Shown here piece by piece: positions 9,002-17,793 of a stretch of DNA of 64,000 bases. The first letter of the stretch is position 1. Each line of letters opens with the position of its first letter. Origin of the DNA: Oceanobacter sp. 1_MG-2023. GTDB taxonomy: Bacteria; Pseudomonadota; Gammaproteobacteria; Pseudomonadales; Oceanobacteraceae. A program made the position numbers and the translations under genes. The stretch is from NCBI RefSeq assembly GCF_030689025.1, contig NZ_JAUYWA010000002.1, positions 226,994 to 290,993 of the forward strand, written 5' to 3'. The notes under the pieces were generated by a model. It saw only the letters and a program-made list of their open reading frames with translations, was not told the DNA's origin and ran no database searches.

Positions 9002-10091
9002 TGTGTTTAATGCATTTCACACCGTTGGCAGTGGCAGTTATCTCGCTGACGATGTGCATTTTTTATTGCAGCCCTGTCAAATTGAGCCAACCGACGTGGC
9101 TGAGAAAGAGCGTCTGATTCAGACCAATCAGAAGCATTATTCAGAAATGATCAGTCGGGAAGACGCACCAACCGACATTCATATCACCCTGTATGAGCGA
9201 GCGCTGAAACAGAATGGCGCTCGTATGGCTGCCGATGTTCAGGCATTGGCCGAGGCTTTGAACACCGGCTGTCCAGGCGGCGCGGTGGTGCTGGTATCGT
9301 TTGTTCGGGCCGGTTTGCCGCTGGGCGTGTTATTACGTCGGGCACTGCTGGCGCTGGGGCGCGAGGCTTATCACTACGGCATCAGCATTGTGCGTGATCG
9401 TGATATAGACCGTGTGGCGCTGGAAGCCATTATTACCGCGCACGGTGCCGACAACCTGATCTTTGTAGATGGCTGGACAGGAAAAGGAGCCATCGCCGGT
9501 GAGCTACAGCGCAGCCTTGGGGATGATCCACGTTTTGTTGGTGGGCCACGTATGGTGGTATTGGCCGACCCTTGCGGTCATGCCTGGCTGGCGGCATCGG
9601 CGGAAGATTGGGTGATCCCGTCCGGTATTCTGGGTGCCACTGTGTCGGGTCTGGTGTCCCGTTCCATCTGGCCGGCGGATGGTGGCTTGCACGGTTGTAT
9701 GCGCTGTGATCATTTACAGGCCTTTGATGTTACCCGTGCGTTTGTTGACCGGATTGAGGCTGAGCGTCAGCAACTGGGGCTTGTGACGGCCGCAGTTCCC
9801 TGGAGTGATACGCAACGACAACAGCTGCAAACTGCCGCCACTGGTGTTGTCAGTACACTGGCTAACCGCTTTGGCATCACCAATATGAACCGCATCAAAC
9901 CGGGTATTGCCGAAGCCACTCGGGCGGTACTGCGACGCGTGCCCGAACATGTACTGGTGCGGGACAAGAACGACAGCGACGTCCGCTTGTTAATGCATCT
10001 GACCGAACGTGCCGGTGTCACCGTCGAGGAAGTGGGCGATGCCCTTGGTCCCTATCGGGCTGTAACCATTATCCGGAGCGTGAATCAATGA
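8994..10091 (+). CDS. StiP-type PRTase-like protein with C-terminal PELOTA RNA-binding domain
   Basis: The 365-residue protein matches the StiP/PRTase family of Ter clusters. The core includes VVLVSFVRAGLPLGVLLRRA near residue 98, YHYGISIVRDRDID near residue 124, and the cysteine-containing GGLHGCMRCDHLQAFD near residue 227. A C-terminal segment from about residue 290 (NRIKPGIAEATRAVLRR, then VLVRDKNDSDVRLLMHL) resembles the PELOTA/L7Ae-like RNA-binding domain usually fused to it. Some annotations call StiP a cysteine protease, while comparative work treats it as phosphoribosyltransferase-like; the sequence alone does not decide. It overlaps its neighbours at both ends (8 bp and 4 bp). Confidence 0.82.
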   Translation: MSDVFNAFHTVGSGSYLADDVHFLLQPCQIEPTDVAEKERLIQTNQKHYSEMISREDAPTDIHITLYERALKQNGARMAADVQALAEALNTGCPGGAVVLVSFVRAGLPLGVLLRRALLALGREAYHYGISIVRDRDIDRVALEAIITAHGADNLIFVDGWTGKGAIAGELQRSLGDDPRFVGGPRMVVLADPCGHAWLAASAEDWVIPSGILGATVSGLVSRSIWPADGGLHGCMRCDHLQAFDVTRAFVDRIEAERQQLGLVTAAVPWSDTQRQQLQTAATGVVSTLANRFGITNMNRIKPGIAEATRAVLRRVPEHVLVRDKNDSDVRLLMHLTERAGVTVEEVGDALGPYRAVTIIRSVNQ

Positions 10092-11056
10092 CACGAGTGT
10101 CACCCTATGCCCTGGGGGCGACTCTTTATATGCCCGCCACTCGTGCGGACCTCGCCGATGTTATCTGTCACTGCAAAGTGCCTGAACTGCGGTCGTTGGT
10201 GATTTGTCTGGAAGATGCTGTGGCCGACAGCGATGTGGATATTGCGCTGCGAAACCTGGAACAGTTGCTGCTGCAATTACATCAACAAAAGCAGCCGTTT
10301 TATCCGCCGGGCCAGCCAAGCAGACAGCCATTGCTGTTTGTGCGACCGCGTAATGCCGAGATGGCAGCACGCTTGAGTGAATGGCCATTGATATCCGAAA
10401 TCGACGGTTTTGTGATTCCGAAGCTGACGCTTGATAATTTACCGGTTTGGGAGCAAGCACTGGCTCACCCGGATTTATTGCTGATGCCAACACTAGAAAC
10501 ACCAGAAACCTTTAATCCTGCCGCCATGGTGGAACTGGGTGAAGCCTTGAAAGTCCGGTTGGGGGAGCGGATTGTGGTGCTGCGTATCGGCGGCAACGAC
10601 CTGATGGGTTGTTTGGGGCTGCGCCGCAACTCGACCACAACCCTGTACAGCACGCCCATGAGTTATCTGATCCCGATGGTGTCCGGCGTGATGGGCTCAT
10701 TGGGTTTCTCTCTCTCCGCGCCCGTATTCGAGCAGCTGGCTTCCCCGCAGTTATTGCAGCAGGAGCTGGATCTGGATATCGCCCATGGCATGGTCGGTAA
10801 AACCGCTATTCACCCCTGTCAGATCACTTTGATTCACGACCGTTTCCGGGTCAATCTTGAAGATCTGAATGCCGCCAGGATGATAGTGCAAGACCAGGCA
10901 CCAGCGGTCTTTCGCCATAACGATGCCATGTGTGAGCCGGCCACTCACCAGAAATGGGCGCGTGGTATTCTGGAGCGTGCCAAGTGGTATGGGGTAAAAC
11001 CGCAGGAAACCATCAGTCAGGATGGGCCGCTCGGTCTGACCGAATCGCGCTGCTAG
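10088..11056 (+). CDS. HpcH/HpaI aldolase / citrate lyase beta-like protein
   Basis: This 322-residue TIM-barrel protein belongs to the HpcH/HpaI (CitE-like) lyase superfamily. Visible blocks are ALGATLYMPATRADL at the N-terminus, LRSLVICLEDAVADSD near residue 35, LLFVRPRNAEMA, FVIPKLTLDN and VVLRIGGNDLMGCLGLRR near residue 160. A metal-dependent C-C lyase acting on a CoA ester or keto acid is typical of the family. Members in Ter clusters are of unknown specificity. Its ATG overlaps the StiP stop (ATGA), so it is translationally coupled. It is the last biosynthetic gene before a 266-bp gap that leads into the structural ter genes. Confidence 0.85.
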   Translation: MTRVSPYALGATLYMPATRADLADVICHCKVPELRSLVICLEDAVADSDVDIALRNLEQLLLQLHQQKQPFYPPGQPSRQPLLFVRPRNAEMAARLSEWPLISEIDGFVIPKLTLDNLPVWEQALAHPDLLLMPTLETPETFNPAAMVELGEALKVRLGERIVVLRIGGNDLMGCLGLRRNSTTTLYSTPMSYLIPMVSGVMGSLGFSLSAPVFEQLASPQLLQQELDLDIAHGMVGKTAIHPCQITLIHDRFRVNLEDLNAARMIVQDQAPAVFRHNDAMCEPATHQKWARGILERAKWYGVKPQETISQDGPLGLTESRC

Positions 11057-11322
11057 CCGCATGGTCAGGTCGCGTGGTTAACCTCAGTATTGGGTCGAGA
11101 GCGCTGAGAACTGTTGTAGCTTTCACCGGTCACAGTTTTGTTGCTACCCGTATGGTTGAATGGTAATAACAACATCACATGTCTGTGCCAGAAATGACAC
11201 ATGAGATTAATTATCTTATCACTATCTTGTATGGCAGCATGGTCGGCCACTGCCACAGCAAGCATCCAACAGGATGCCGGTGGCACAGATACCCACTCAG
11301 ATGATGAGCAAGGAGCAAAATA

Positions 11323-11910
11323 ATGGCACTGACTCTAACGAAAAACCAAAGCATCTCCCTGGAAAAAACAGCCGGGAGTGGCCTGAGCAATATCTCGCTT
11401 GGGCTGGGATGGGACCCGGTCAAAGCAACCGGTTTCTTCGGCAAGTTAATGGGCGGCGGTGCCATTGACCTGGATGCCTCCTGCATCGTGCTGGATGACC
11501 AGTTGCAATCCATCGATCTGGTGTGGTTCCGCCAGCTGAAATCAAAAGACGGCTCAATCCAGCATTCTGGCGACAACCGTACCGGTGAAGGGGATGGTGA
11601 CGACGAAAGCATCTCTGTTGATTTGAAGAGCCTGCCAGCGGCTGCCAAACACCTGGTGTTTACCGTTAACAGTTTTACCGGCCAGAACTTCGAAAAAGTA
11701 GAAAACGCCTACTGTCGTATCCTGAATCGCAGTAACAACACTGAGCTGGCCCGTTTTAACCTTTCCGAAAAAGGTCAGCACACCGGTATTGTTATGGGGT
11801 GTCTGAGCCGCGACAGCAGTGGCTGGCAGTTCAAGGCAATCGGACAAGTCACCAATGGCCGTACTGCAGACGATCTGGTTAATCTGGCCATGCAGGCGGT
11901 ACGTGGATGA
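11323..11910 (+). CDS. terZ: TerD-domain protein, TerZ-like
   Basis: This 195-residue single TerD-domain protein opens with LTKNQSISLEKT, the family start motif. GLGWDP, DLDASCIVLD and the acidic calcium-binding block [13 protein letters not shown] follow. It ends with a variant of the usual tail (GCLSRDSSGWQFKAIGQ in place of GELYRHGGEWKF), as in TerZ. TerD-family proteins bind calcium and are linked to tellurite, phage and stress phenotypes, probably as membrane-associated scaffolds in the cytoplasm. AAGGAGCAAAATA gives a strong ribosome-binding site. The stop overlaps the TerA start (ATGA). The 266-bp region ahead may carry its own promoter, since the biosynthetic genes are otherwise tightly packed. 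Confidence 0.9.
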   Translation: MALTLTKNQSISLEKTAGSGLSNISLGLGWDPVKATGFFGKLMGGGAIDLDASCIVLDDQLQSIDLVWFRQLKSKDGSIQHSGDNRTGEGDGDDESISVDLKSLPAAAKHLVFTVNSFTGQNFEKVENAYCRILNRSNNTELARFNLSEKGQHTGIVMGCLSRDSSGWQFKAIGQVTNGRTADDLVNLAMQAVRG

Positions 11911-13070
11911 GTGTATTGGTGCCAGGCGCTAATGCGCCAGTCGCCACGGGAGAGTTACGGGTGGATATCCGCTATTCACCATTACCCGGAGCCGACATTG
12001 ATATTTCTGCCTTTGTATTGAATGCCGCGCACAAGGTACGTGGTGATGGCGATATGTGCTTTTATGGTCAGCCCGATATTCTGGCCGGGGCCGTTCGTAT
12101 GACCCAGGCTGATGCCGGTCATGCCGTGTTTTTTCTGGACCCGGGACAGCTACCGGGAGAAGTTGAAAAAGTGGCTTTTACCGCCACGATTCACGCCAAC
12201 AAGGCGCGTTTTGATGCCGTCTCGCAACTGACGCTGGCAATCAGTGGTGGTATCAGCGCCGATATTTCGACATCCGGCATGCAGGAAACAGCACTGATTC
12301 TGGGGGAGTTTTACCGTCGCCAGGGCAGTTGGAAATTTCGTTGCGTGGCTCAGGGGTTTGCCGGTGGCCTGGAGCCGCTGGCAGAACACTTTGGTGTGGA
12401 TGTCGCGGCCCCAGAGCCTGAGTCGGCTCCAACCCCAACCCCGGCTCCGGCTCCGGCGGCACCAAAATCCACGGTGAATCTGAGCAAGGTGACGCTGGAT
12501 AAATCCCGTTCCAGTATCAGCCTGGAAAAATCCACCGCGGGTTTTGGCGAAATACGGGTCAACCTGAACTGGAACAAAAGCAGCTCTGGGGGTTTCTTCT
12601 CCAGCAGCAAAGCGATCGATCTGGATGTGGGTTGCCTGTTTGAACTTCAGGGTGGCCTCAAGGGTGCGGTACAGGCTCTGGGAAATGGCTTTGGAGATCT
12701 GCAGGGTGAACCCTATATCCAATTGATGGGTGATGATCGTACTGGCTCGGTGGATGGTGGCGAATGGCTGCATATCAACGGCCAGAAATGGCACCTGATC
12801 CGGCGTATTCTGGTGTTCGCCTTTATTTACAAGGGCGCACCCAACTGGGAAAAAACCGACGGGGTGATCACCATCTATATCCCTGGCCAGCCGGATATTG
12901 AAGTGCGTATGAATGAAGAAGGCGGCCGTCATGGCATGTGTGCTGTTGCCATGCTGGAAAACGATAACGGTGCGGTCAAAGTGACCCGTTGCGTGGATTT
13001 CCACAAAGGCCACCGGGATCTGGATCAGGCCTACGGCTGGGGAATGCGCTGGTCGGCCGGATCAAAATAA
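11907..13070 (+). CDS. terA: TerA-like protein with two TerD-type domains
   Basis: The 387-residue protein has two TerD-like domains. The first, residues about 10-175, ends ALILGEFYRRQGSWKFRCVA but lacks the acidic calcium motif. A proline/alanine-rich linker of PTP and APA repeats lies at about residues 172-190. The second, residues about 195-380, carries AIDLDVGCLFEL and a weakened metal motif MGDDRTGSVDGGEW. This order and length match TerA. It probably acts with TerZ, TerB and TerD in a cytoplasmic or membrane-surface complex. Its start overlaps the terZ stop by 4 bp. TerB begins 44 bp after it. Confidence 0.88.
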   Translation: MSVLVPGANAPVATGELRVDIRYSPLPGADIDISAFVLNAAHKVRGDGDMCFYGQPDILAGAVRMTQADAGHAVFFLDPGQLPGEVEKVAFTATIHANKARFDAVSQLTLAISGGISADISTSGMQETALILGEFYRRQGSWKFRCVAQGFAGGLEPLAEHFGVDVAAPEPESAPTPTPAPAPAAPKSTVNLSKVTLDKSRSSISLEKSTAGFGEIRVNLNWNKSSSGGFFSSSKAIDLDVGCLFELQGGLKGAVQALGNGFGDLQGEPYIQLMGDDRTGSVDGGEWLHINGQKWHLIRRILVFAFIYKGAPNWEKTDGVITIYIPGQPDIEVRMNEEGGRHGMCAVAMLENDNGAVKVTRCVDFHKGHRDLDQAYGWGMRWSAGSK

Positions 13071-13114
13071 ATAATCGCAGCGACGCTGTGTTTTTTCACA
13101 ATGAGGAATACAAC

Positions 13115-13564
13115 ATGTTGGGATGGCTGAAAACAAATGTGTCGATGGCACGGGACAAGCTGACGACCGAAGTTTCGAAGTTCAAGAACAAGGACTTTAT
13201 GGAAGCAACCGCCACTGCCTGCGCCATGATTGCCGCCGCGGATGGTGATATTTCTTCCGCTGAAAAAATGAAAATGACCGGGTTTATCAACAACTCGCCA
13301 GAGCTCAAGGCCTTCAATCTCAATGACGTTATCAACGTGTTTAACGACGCTTGTGGCAAGTTTGAGTTTGACTATCAGATTGGTCAGGCGGAAGCGTTGA
13401 AAACGATCAACAAAATCAAGAAAGACGATGGTGCCGCACGTTTGCTGGTGCGGGTTGCCTGTGCCATTGGTGCATCGGATGGCAGTTTTGATGATCAGGA
13501 AAAAGCCGCTTGTCGTTTGATTTGTTCGGAGCTGGGCCTGAATCCGGCTGATTTCGAGCTTTAG
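13115..13564 (+). CDS. terB: TerB tellurite resistance/stress protein
   Basis: This 149-residue protein matches TerB. It has a short N-terminal helix (MLGWLKTNVSMARDKL) and then the helical, acidic metal-binding core with AMIAAADGDISSAEKMKM and ACAIGASDGSFDDQEKAA. The two DG(D/S)xxxxE-type loops near residues 44 and 125 are the TerB metal sites. The ATG at 13115 is preceded by ATGAGGAATA, a clear ribosome-binding site. An in-frame extension to 12989 overlaps terA and lacks any TerB similarity, so it was not used. TerB bridges TerD-type proteins and TerC in the published model; no terC lies in this window. Confidence 0.92.
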   Translation: MLGWLKTNVSMARDKLTTEVSKFKNKDFMEATATACAMIAAADGDISSAEKMKMTGFINNSPELKAFNLNDVINVFNDACGKFEFDYQIGQAEALKTINKIKKDDGAARLLVRVACAIGASDGSFDDQEKAACRLICSELGLNPADFEL

Positions 13565-13681
13565 GCTTTACCTGCGCTGCGACGAAGACAGTCCTGCTGG
13601 CACCGTCTTTGTTGCCATCACGCAAGAGTGGTGCGGTATCATCCGAGAGGTTGATAAACCGTAAATAAAAATCATGGGCAA

Positions 13682-13879
13682 GTGAGTAATTTATTCATTC
13701 ATCTTGTCCATGACACCAGCGACGCAGAAAGTATGCGTTATGACCTGGCCAACGATGCATTAACGGAAACTGCCATGAATTTTGCGGCATCGCATCGTAA
13801 CAATGGCGAGTGGACATTTTATGCGCTTGGCCACGAGCATGCAGCAAGACGGCATGTCCTGGCCAAGGGTCAGGTATGA
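13682..13879 (+). pseudogene. Truncated TerD-domain remnant (C-terminal part only)
   Basis: The 65-codon frame starting with GTG at 13682 aligns with the C-terminal third of the intact TerD just downstream. FIHLVHDTSDAESMRYDL corresponds to [38 protein letters not shown] corresponds to [20 protein letters not shown]. The calcium motif and the N-terminal two thirds are missing, and the terminal GGLKPL segment is lost. It is either a decaying duplicate of terD or a very small expressed protein. Its position between terB and terD in the same direction supports an old tandem duplication with deletion. Confidence 0.75.
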
Positions 13880-13918
13880 AATTTTGATTGGTTAATTGAC
13901 TGAATAAGGAATAAAAAA

Positions 13919-14497
13919 ATGGCTATAAGTCTGTCTAAAGGCGGTAACGTTTCCCTGTCAAAAGAAGCACCAGGTCTGACTGAGGTGGTGGTTGGTCTTG
14001 GTTGGGACCCTCGTGTTACTGACGGTACTGAATTCGATCTGGATGCCTCCGTGTTTATTACCGGTGAAAATGGCAAGGTACTGGGCGATACCAGCTTTAT
14101 TTTCTACAACAACAAGGTATCAACGGATGGTTCGGTTGAACACATGGGTGACAACCGTTCAGGAGAAGGTGATGGCGACGACGAAAAAGTCACCGTTAAA
14201 CTGACCTCTCTGGCGGCGGATGTGAAAAAACTGGTGTTTGCTGTCACAATTCACGAAGCAGAAAGCCGCAAGCAAAACTTCGGTCAGGTTTCCAACGCGT
14301 ATATCCGTGTTGTAAACAAAGCCGACGGCAAGGAAATTGCCCGTTACGACCTGTCTGAAGATGCATCTACCGAAACGGCCATGATCTTTGGCGAACTGTA
14401 TCGCCATGGCAGCGAGTTCAAGTTCAAGGCCATTGGTCAGGGTTTTGCCGGTGGTCTGAAGCCTCTGGCGGAAGCACACGGCGTTAACATCGGTTAA
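13919..14497 (+). CDS. terD: TerD calcium-binding stress protein
   Basis: This 192-residue protein is a canonical TerD/TerE. It has [15 protein letters not shown] at the N-terminus, [10 protein letters not shown] near residue 22, FDLDASVF near residue 40, and the full acidic calcium block [13 protein letters not shown] near residue 77. It ends with [35 protein letters not shown] precedes the ATG as ribosome-binding site. It is the best-conserved TerD in the island and the likely parent of the truncated copy upstream. TerD and TerE cannot be told apart by eye. No regulator is encoded with it. Confidence 0.93.
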   Translation: MAISLSKGGNVSLSKEAPGLTEVVVGLGWDPRVTDGTEFDLDASVFITGENGKVLGDTSFIFYNNKVSTDGSVEHMGDNRSGEGDGDDEKVTVKLTSLAADVKKLVFAVTIHEAESRKQNFGQVSNAYIRVVNKADGKEIARYDLSEDASTETAMIFGELYRHGSEFKFKAIGQGFAGGLKPLAEAHGVNIG

Positions 14498-14651
14498 TCG
14501 ACCGTTGCCTGGAGCATCCTGTCCAGGTTTGGAAGCGGGTCAGCTACTGGCCTTCTTCTGTTTCTTCAGTCACCCTGCCGGGTGGCTGAGCTTGATCCAT
14601 TCGTGATCATCCGCTTGACATATCAACTATCGAATATAACCAGGGAAAGGT

Positions 14652-15848
14652 ATGGGCCTCCGTTTCAGAAAGCGTATTACCATCATGCCGGGCGTGCGCC
14701 TGAATCTCAGTGGCTCCGGCGTCAGTACGTCCATTGACCCTCGGGGGCTGAGTCTGACACTGGGACGTCGAGGTACTTATATCAATGCCGGATTGCCGGG
14801 TACCGGTCTCTATTACCGTACCCGAATCGATAATAGACAATCCTCCGCTGCTGCCGCTGGTTCCAACCCCGTCGACTACCCTGATACCGTGAATATTCAG
14901 GTTGATGATGATGGCTTGTTACGACTGACCGATGAGCATGACCAACCCTTGCCCGCCAAAGCAGCCAGACAGGTCAAGACTCACCAGGCCGAGACCATCC
15001 AGACATTACTGGAGCAGGCCGCAGAACGTATCAATACCGAGCTGAATGCTTGTTTGGGGGTACATCTGTTAACGCCCAAACCGGGTACTCCGCCAGCTTT
15101 ACCGGCCCCCTTTGCTATTGATGAACCATTGCCGCCGGTGATCGAAGAGCCGGGCTTGATGGATAAACTGTTATTTCGACAAGACAGCATTGAACAGAGT
15201 AATCAGCAGGCGCTGGCGAGTTATCAGCAAGAACTGGCGCAGTGGCAGCAGCTGCGTGATGATCATGAGCAGGAATGTGCCGAAGTTGAAAAAGCCTTTC
15301 GGCTGGCGGCCCAAGGATTCAGTGCCCATATGGAAACGGCGCTGGACTATGTCCTCAGCGGCATTGCCTGGCCGAAAGAAACCTTGATTGAGTATGAATT
15401 TAACCATGATGTAACCGGCATTGCCCTGGATGTTGATTTGCCGGATGAAGGCGATGTACCCCAGCGGATGGCCGAGGCGCGGGGCAACGGCAAGTTATCA
15501 TTCAAAAAACGCACCGATGCCCAGGGGCGGCGTGATTTTATCCGACTGTGCGCCGGGTCGCTGTTTCGGGTCACTGGCGAAGTGTTTGCATTGTTTCCGG
15601 GTATTCAGCGTTGTCTGATTTCTGGTTATATCCAGCGAGCCAATCCTGCGACCGGGGTTGTGGAGGATCAATACGTCTTGTCCGTGCTGATTCAGCGGGA
15701 GCAATGGCAAATGCTGGACTTTGATCGGCTGGAAGACATCGACCCCGTGGCGACCCTGCAAGCGTGTGGTGTCAGAATGGCCCGTGACCGCTCCAGCCGA
15801 CTGAAAGAAATAGAGCCTTTGGCGCGAGACGTTCTGGATATAGGCTGA
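14652..15848 (+). CDS. DUF4236-domain protein at the end of the Ter island
   Basis: The 398-residue protein begins with the DUF4236 signature MGLRFRKRI, followed by PGVRLNLSGSGVSTSIDPRG and a glycine-rich GTYINAGLPGTGLYYRTRI. A helical, glutamine- and glutamate-rich middle (about residues 170-230) is followed by a conserved-looking C-terminal domain with HDVTGIALDVDLPDEG and FRVTGEVFALFPGIQRCLISG. DUF4236 has no established function; the domain is common at the N-terminus of proteins near stress and defence genes. There is no signal peptide. The gene is 154 bp after terD, in the same direction, and is the last before the strong terminator, so it belongs to the island by position. Confidence 0.8.
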   Translation: MGLRFRKRITIMPGVRLNLSGSGVSTSIDPRGLSLTLGRRGTYINAGLPGTGLYYRTRIDNRQSSAAAAGSNPVDYPDTVNIQVDDDGLLRLTDEHDQPLPAKAARQVKTHQAETIQTLLEQAAERINTELNACLGVHLLTPKPGTPPALPAPFAIDEPLPPVIEEPGLMDKLLFRQDSIEQSNQQALASYQQELAQWQQLRDDHEQECAEVEKAFRLAAQGFSAHMETALDYVLSGIAWPKETLIEYEFNHDVTGIALDVDLPDEGDVPQRMAEARGNGKLSFKKRTDAQGRRDFIRLCAGSLFRVTGEVFALFPGIQRCLISGYIQRANPATGVVEDQYVLSVLIQREQWQMLDFDRLEDIDPVATLQACGVRMARDRSSRLKEIEPLARDVLDIG

Positions 15849-15902
15849 GGACGTTGGCGTTAGCGTTGTTTGACAGTGCAGCGGCAACAGGCGCCATAAG
15901 CA

Positions 15903-15954
15903 ATAAAATAAAAAAGGGGCGCTACCAGTAATGGTAGCGCCCCTTTTATTTTAT
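15903..15954. terminator. Strong bidirectional terminator between the Ter island and pckA
   Basis: AAAAGGGGCGCTACC and GGTAGCGCCCCTTTT form a 15-bp stem with a 6-base loop. A-rich DNA on one side and T-rich DNA on the other make it a terminator in both directions. It closes the Ter island (+) and pckA (-). Confidence 0.93.
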
Positions 15955-15991
15955 CGGACTGTGTTATTGAGCATTCAGCGGCAAGGCAGTC

Positions 15992-17527
15992 TTACAGCTG
16001 AGGGCCCGCCGCCAGAATGGCGTCGGAAACATCGTATTTCTTGAAGTTTTCAATAAACTGGTTCGCCAGTTGGCGTGCCGCTGCATCAAACTTGTCCTGG
16101 TCAGCCCAGGCTTTGGTTGGATTCAGCAATTTGGTTTCTACGCCAGGCAGTTCGGTTGGTACACGAAGGCCAAAGACTGGCAGCTCTTCGGTTTCAACGT
16201 CACGCAGCACACCAGACTGAACAGCAGAGATCACTGCACGCGTGGTTGGAATGCTGAAGCGCTCACCACCGGCACCGTTTGGACCGCCAGTCCAACCTGT
16301 GTTGACCAGGTAGACCTGAGAGTCGAACTCCGTCACACGTTTCATCAGCAGTTCCGCGTATTCGCCTGCTGGACGTGGGAAGAAGGGTGCACCAAAACAG
16401 GTAGAAAAGGTGGATTTCAGACCTTTTACGCCCCCCATTTCCGTTGAACCAACCAGAGCTGTGTAACCGCTCAGGAAGTGGTAAGCCGCTTGTTCCTTGG
16501 TCAGGACAGATACCGGTGGCAATACACCGGTCATATCACAGGTCAGGAAGACAACTGCTTTGGGTTCGCCAGCCATGTTCTCAACAACACGTTTCTCAAC
16601 GTGGGTCAGCGGGTAAGCACAGCGGCCGTTTTCGGTCAGGCTGGTGTCGTTGTAGTCTGCCACTCGGGTTTGCTTGTCGATCACCACGTTTTCCACGATG
16701 GCGCCAAAGCGGATGGCATCCCAGATAATGGGTTCGTTTTTCTGTGACAGGTCAATGGTCTTGGCGTAGCAGCCACCTTCGATATTGAAGACAGTGCCCT
16801 TGCCCCAACCGTGCTCGTCATCACCAATCAGGAAGCGACCCGGGTCAGCAGACAGGGTGGTTTTACCGGTACCGGAGAGGCCGAAGAACAGGCAAACATC
16901 GCCGTCGTCACCAACGTTGGCAGAGCAGTGCATTGGCAGCACGTCTTTTTCTGGCAACAGGAAGTTCTGTACACCAAACATGGCTTTTTTCATTTCGCCA
17001 GCGTAACGCATGCCTGCAATCAGTACTTTGCGTTGGGAGAAGTCGACAATAACGCAGCCATCGGAGTTGGTGCCATCACGTTCCGGTACGCACTCGAAGT
17101 TGGCAACGTTCAGGATTTGCCATTCTTCCTTGTCTGAAGGGTTGTAGCTTTCCGGCAAGATAAACAGGTTGCGACCAAACAGGTTCTGCCAGGCAGTCTG
17201 GGTCGACATTTTGACCGGCAGGTAGTGCTGCGGGTCAGAACCAACATGAACATGGGAAACAAAGCTGTCTTGCTGGGCCAGGTATTCTTCTACGCGGTCC
17301 CACAGGGCATCGAATTTATCGGCATCAAATGGGCGGTTGATATTGCCCCAGTCGATTGCATCCTTGCTGCTTGGTTCTTCTACAATGAATTTGTCCATTG
17401 GAGAACGGCCAGTACGAGCGCCGGTTTCTACTACCAGTGCGCCGTTATCTTGCAATAGGCCTTCGCCGCGGGCAATGGCTTGTTCTACCAGAAATGGAGT
17501 AGATAAATCCGTGAATACAGTGGTCAT
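15992..17527 (-). CDS. pckA: Phosphoenolpyruvate carboxykinase (ATP)
   Basis: This enzyme converts oxaloacetate and ATP to phosphoenolpyruvate, CO2 and ADP, the committing step of gluconeogenesis. The chosen ATG at 17527 gives 511 residues starting [17 protein letters not shown] and is preceded by CAGGG. A longer reading from 17566 lacks this support. Family motifs are [16 protein letters not shown] near residue 36, the P-loop [16 protein letters not shown] near residue 230, and [17 protein letters not shown] just after it. It ends at the shared terminator and lies downstream of hslO, as in the E. coli yrfG-hslR-hslO-pck order. Confidence 0.97.
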   Translation of the reverse strand: MTTVFTDLSTPFLVEQAIARGEGLLQDNGALVVETGARTGRSPMDKFIVEEPSSKDAIDWGNINRPFDADKFDALWDRVEEYLAQQDSFVSHVHVGSDPQHYLPVKMSTQTAWQNLFGRNLFILPESYNPSDKEEWQILNVANFECVPERDGTNSDGCVIVDFSQRKVLIAGMRYAGEMKKAMFGVQNFLLPEKDVLPMHCSANVGDDGDVCLFFGLSGTGKTTLSADPGRFLIGDDEHGWGKGTVFNIEGGCYAKTIDLSQKNEPIIWDAIRFGAIVENVVIDKQTRVADYNDTSLTENGRCAYPLTHVEKRVVENMAGEPKAVVFLTCDMTGVLPPVSVLTKEQAAYHFLSGYTALVGSTEMGGVKGLKSTFSTCFGAPFFPRPAGEYAELLMKRVTEFDSQVYLVNTGWTGGPNGAGGERFSIPTTRAVISAVQSGVLRDVETEELPVFGLRVPTELPGVETKLLNPTKAWADQDKFDAAARQLANQFIENFKKYDVSDAILAAGPQL

Positions 17528-17793
17528 ATCGATACCCTGATGGGTCCTCGCAGTTGTGGTCGGCAATAGTAGCCGTTACCAAAATTCGTACACCCGTCTG
17601 TGTGTGCTGCAGACGATACTCGATCAATGAGACTGCGCAAGTATGCCAGAAAATGCCGTTTGCGCTAAGTCTCCTCTTTATGGGTCAGCTTAATAACCCG
17701 CATAAACAGGGGCTATATTTGCTGATTCTTCGGATTATTTGTGGGGTTCCAGATCATTGTAACAAATGTAACAGCGACCTGGCAGGCAGTAAT

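Noticed and set aside
12150..13013. Antisense frame of 287 codons under terA
   Set aside because: It is fully contained in a clear TerA coding sequence and shows no domain pattern or ribosome-binding site.
13565..13681. Missing N-terminal two thirds of the TerD remnant upstream in another frame
   Set aside because: Only 117 bp separate it from terB, and no TerD motif such as GLGWDP or the acidic block is readable there in any frame.
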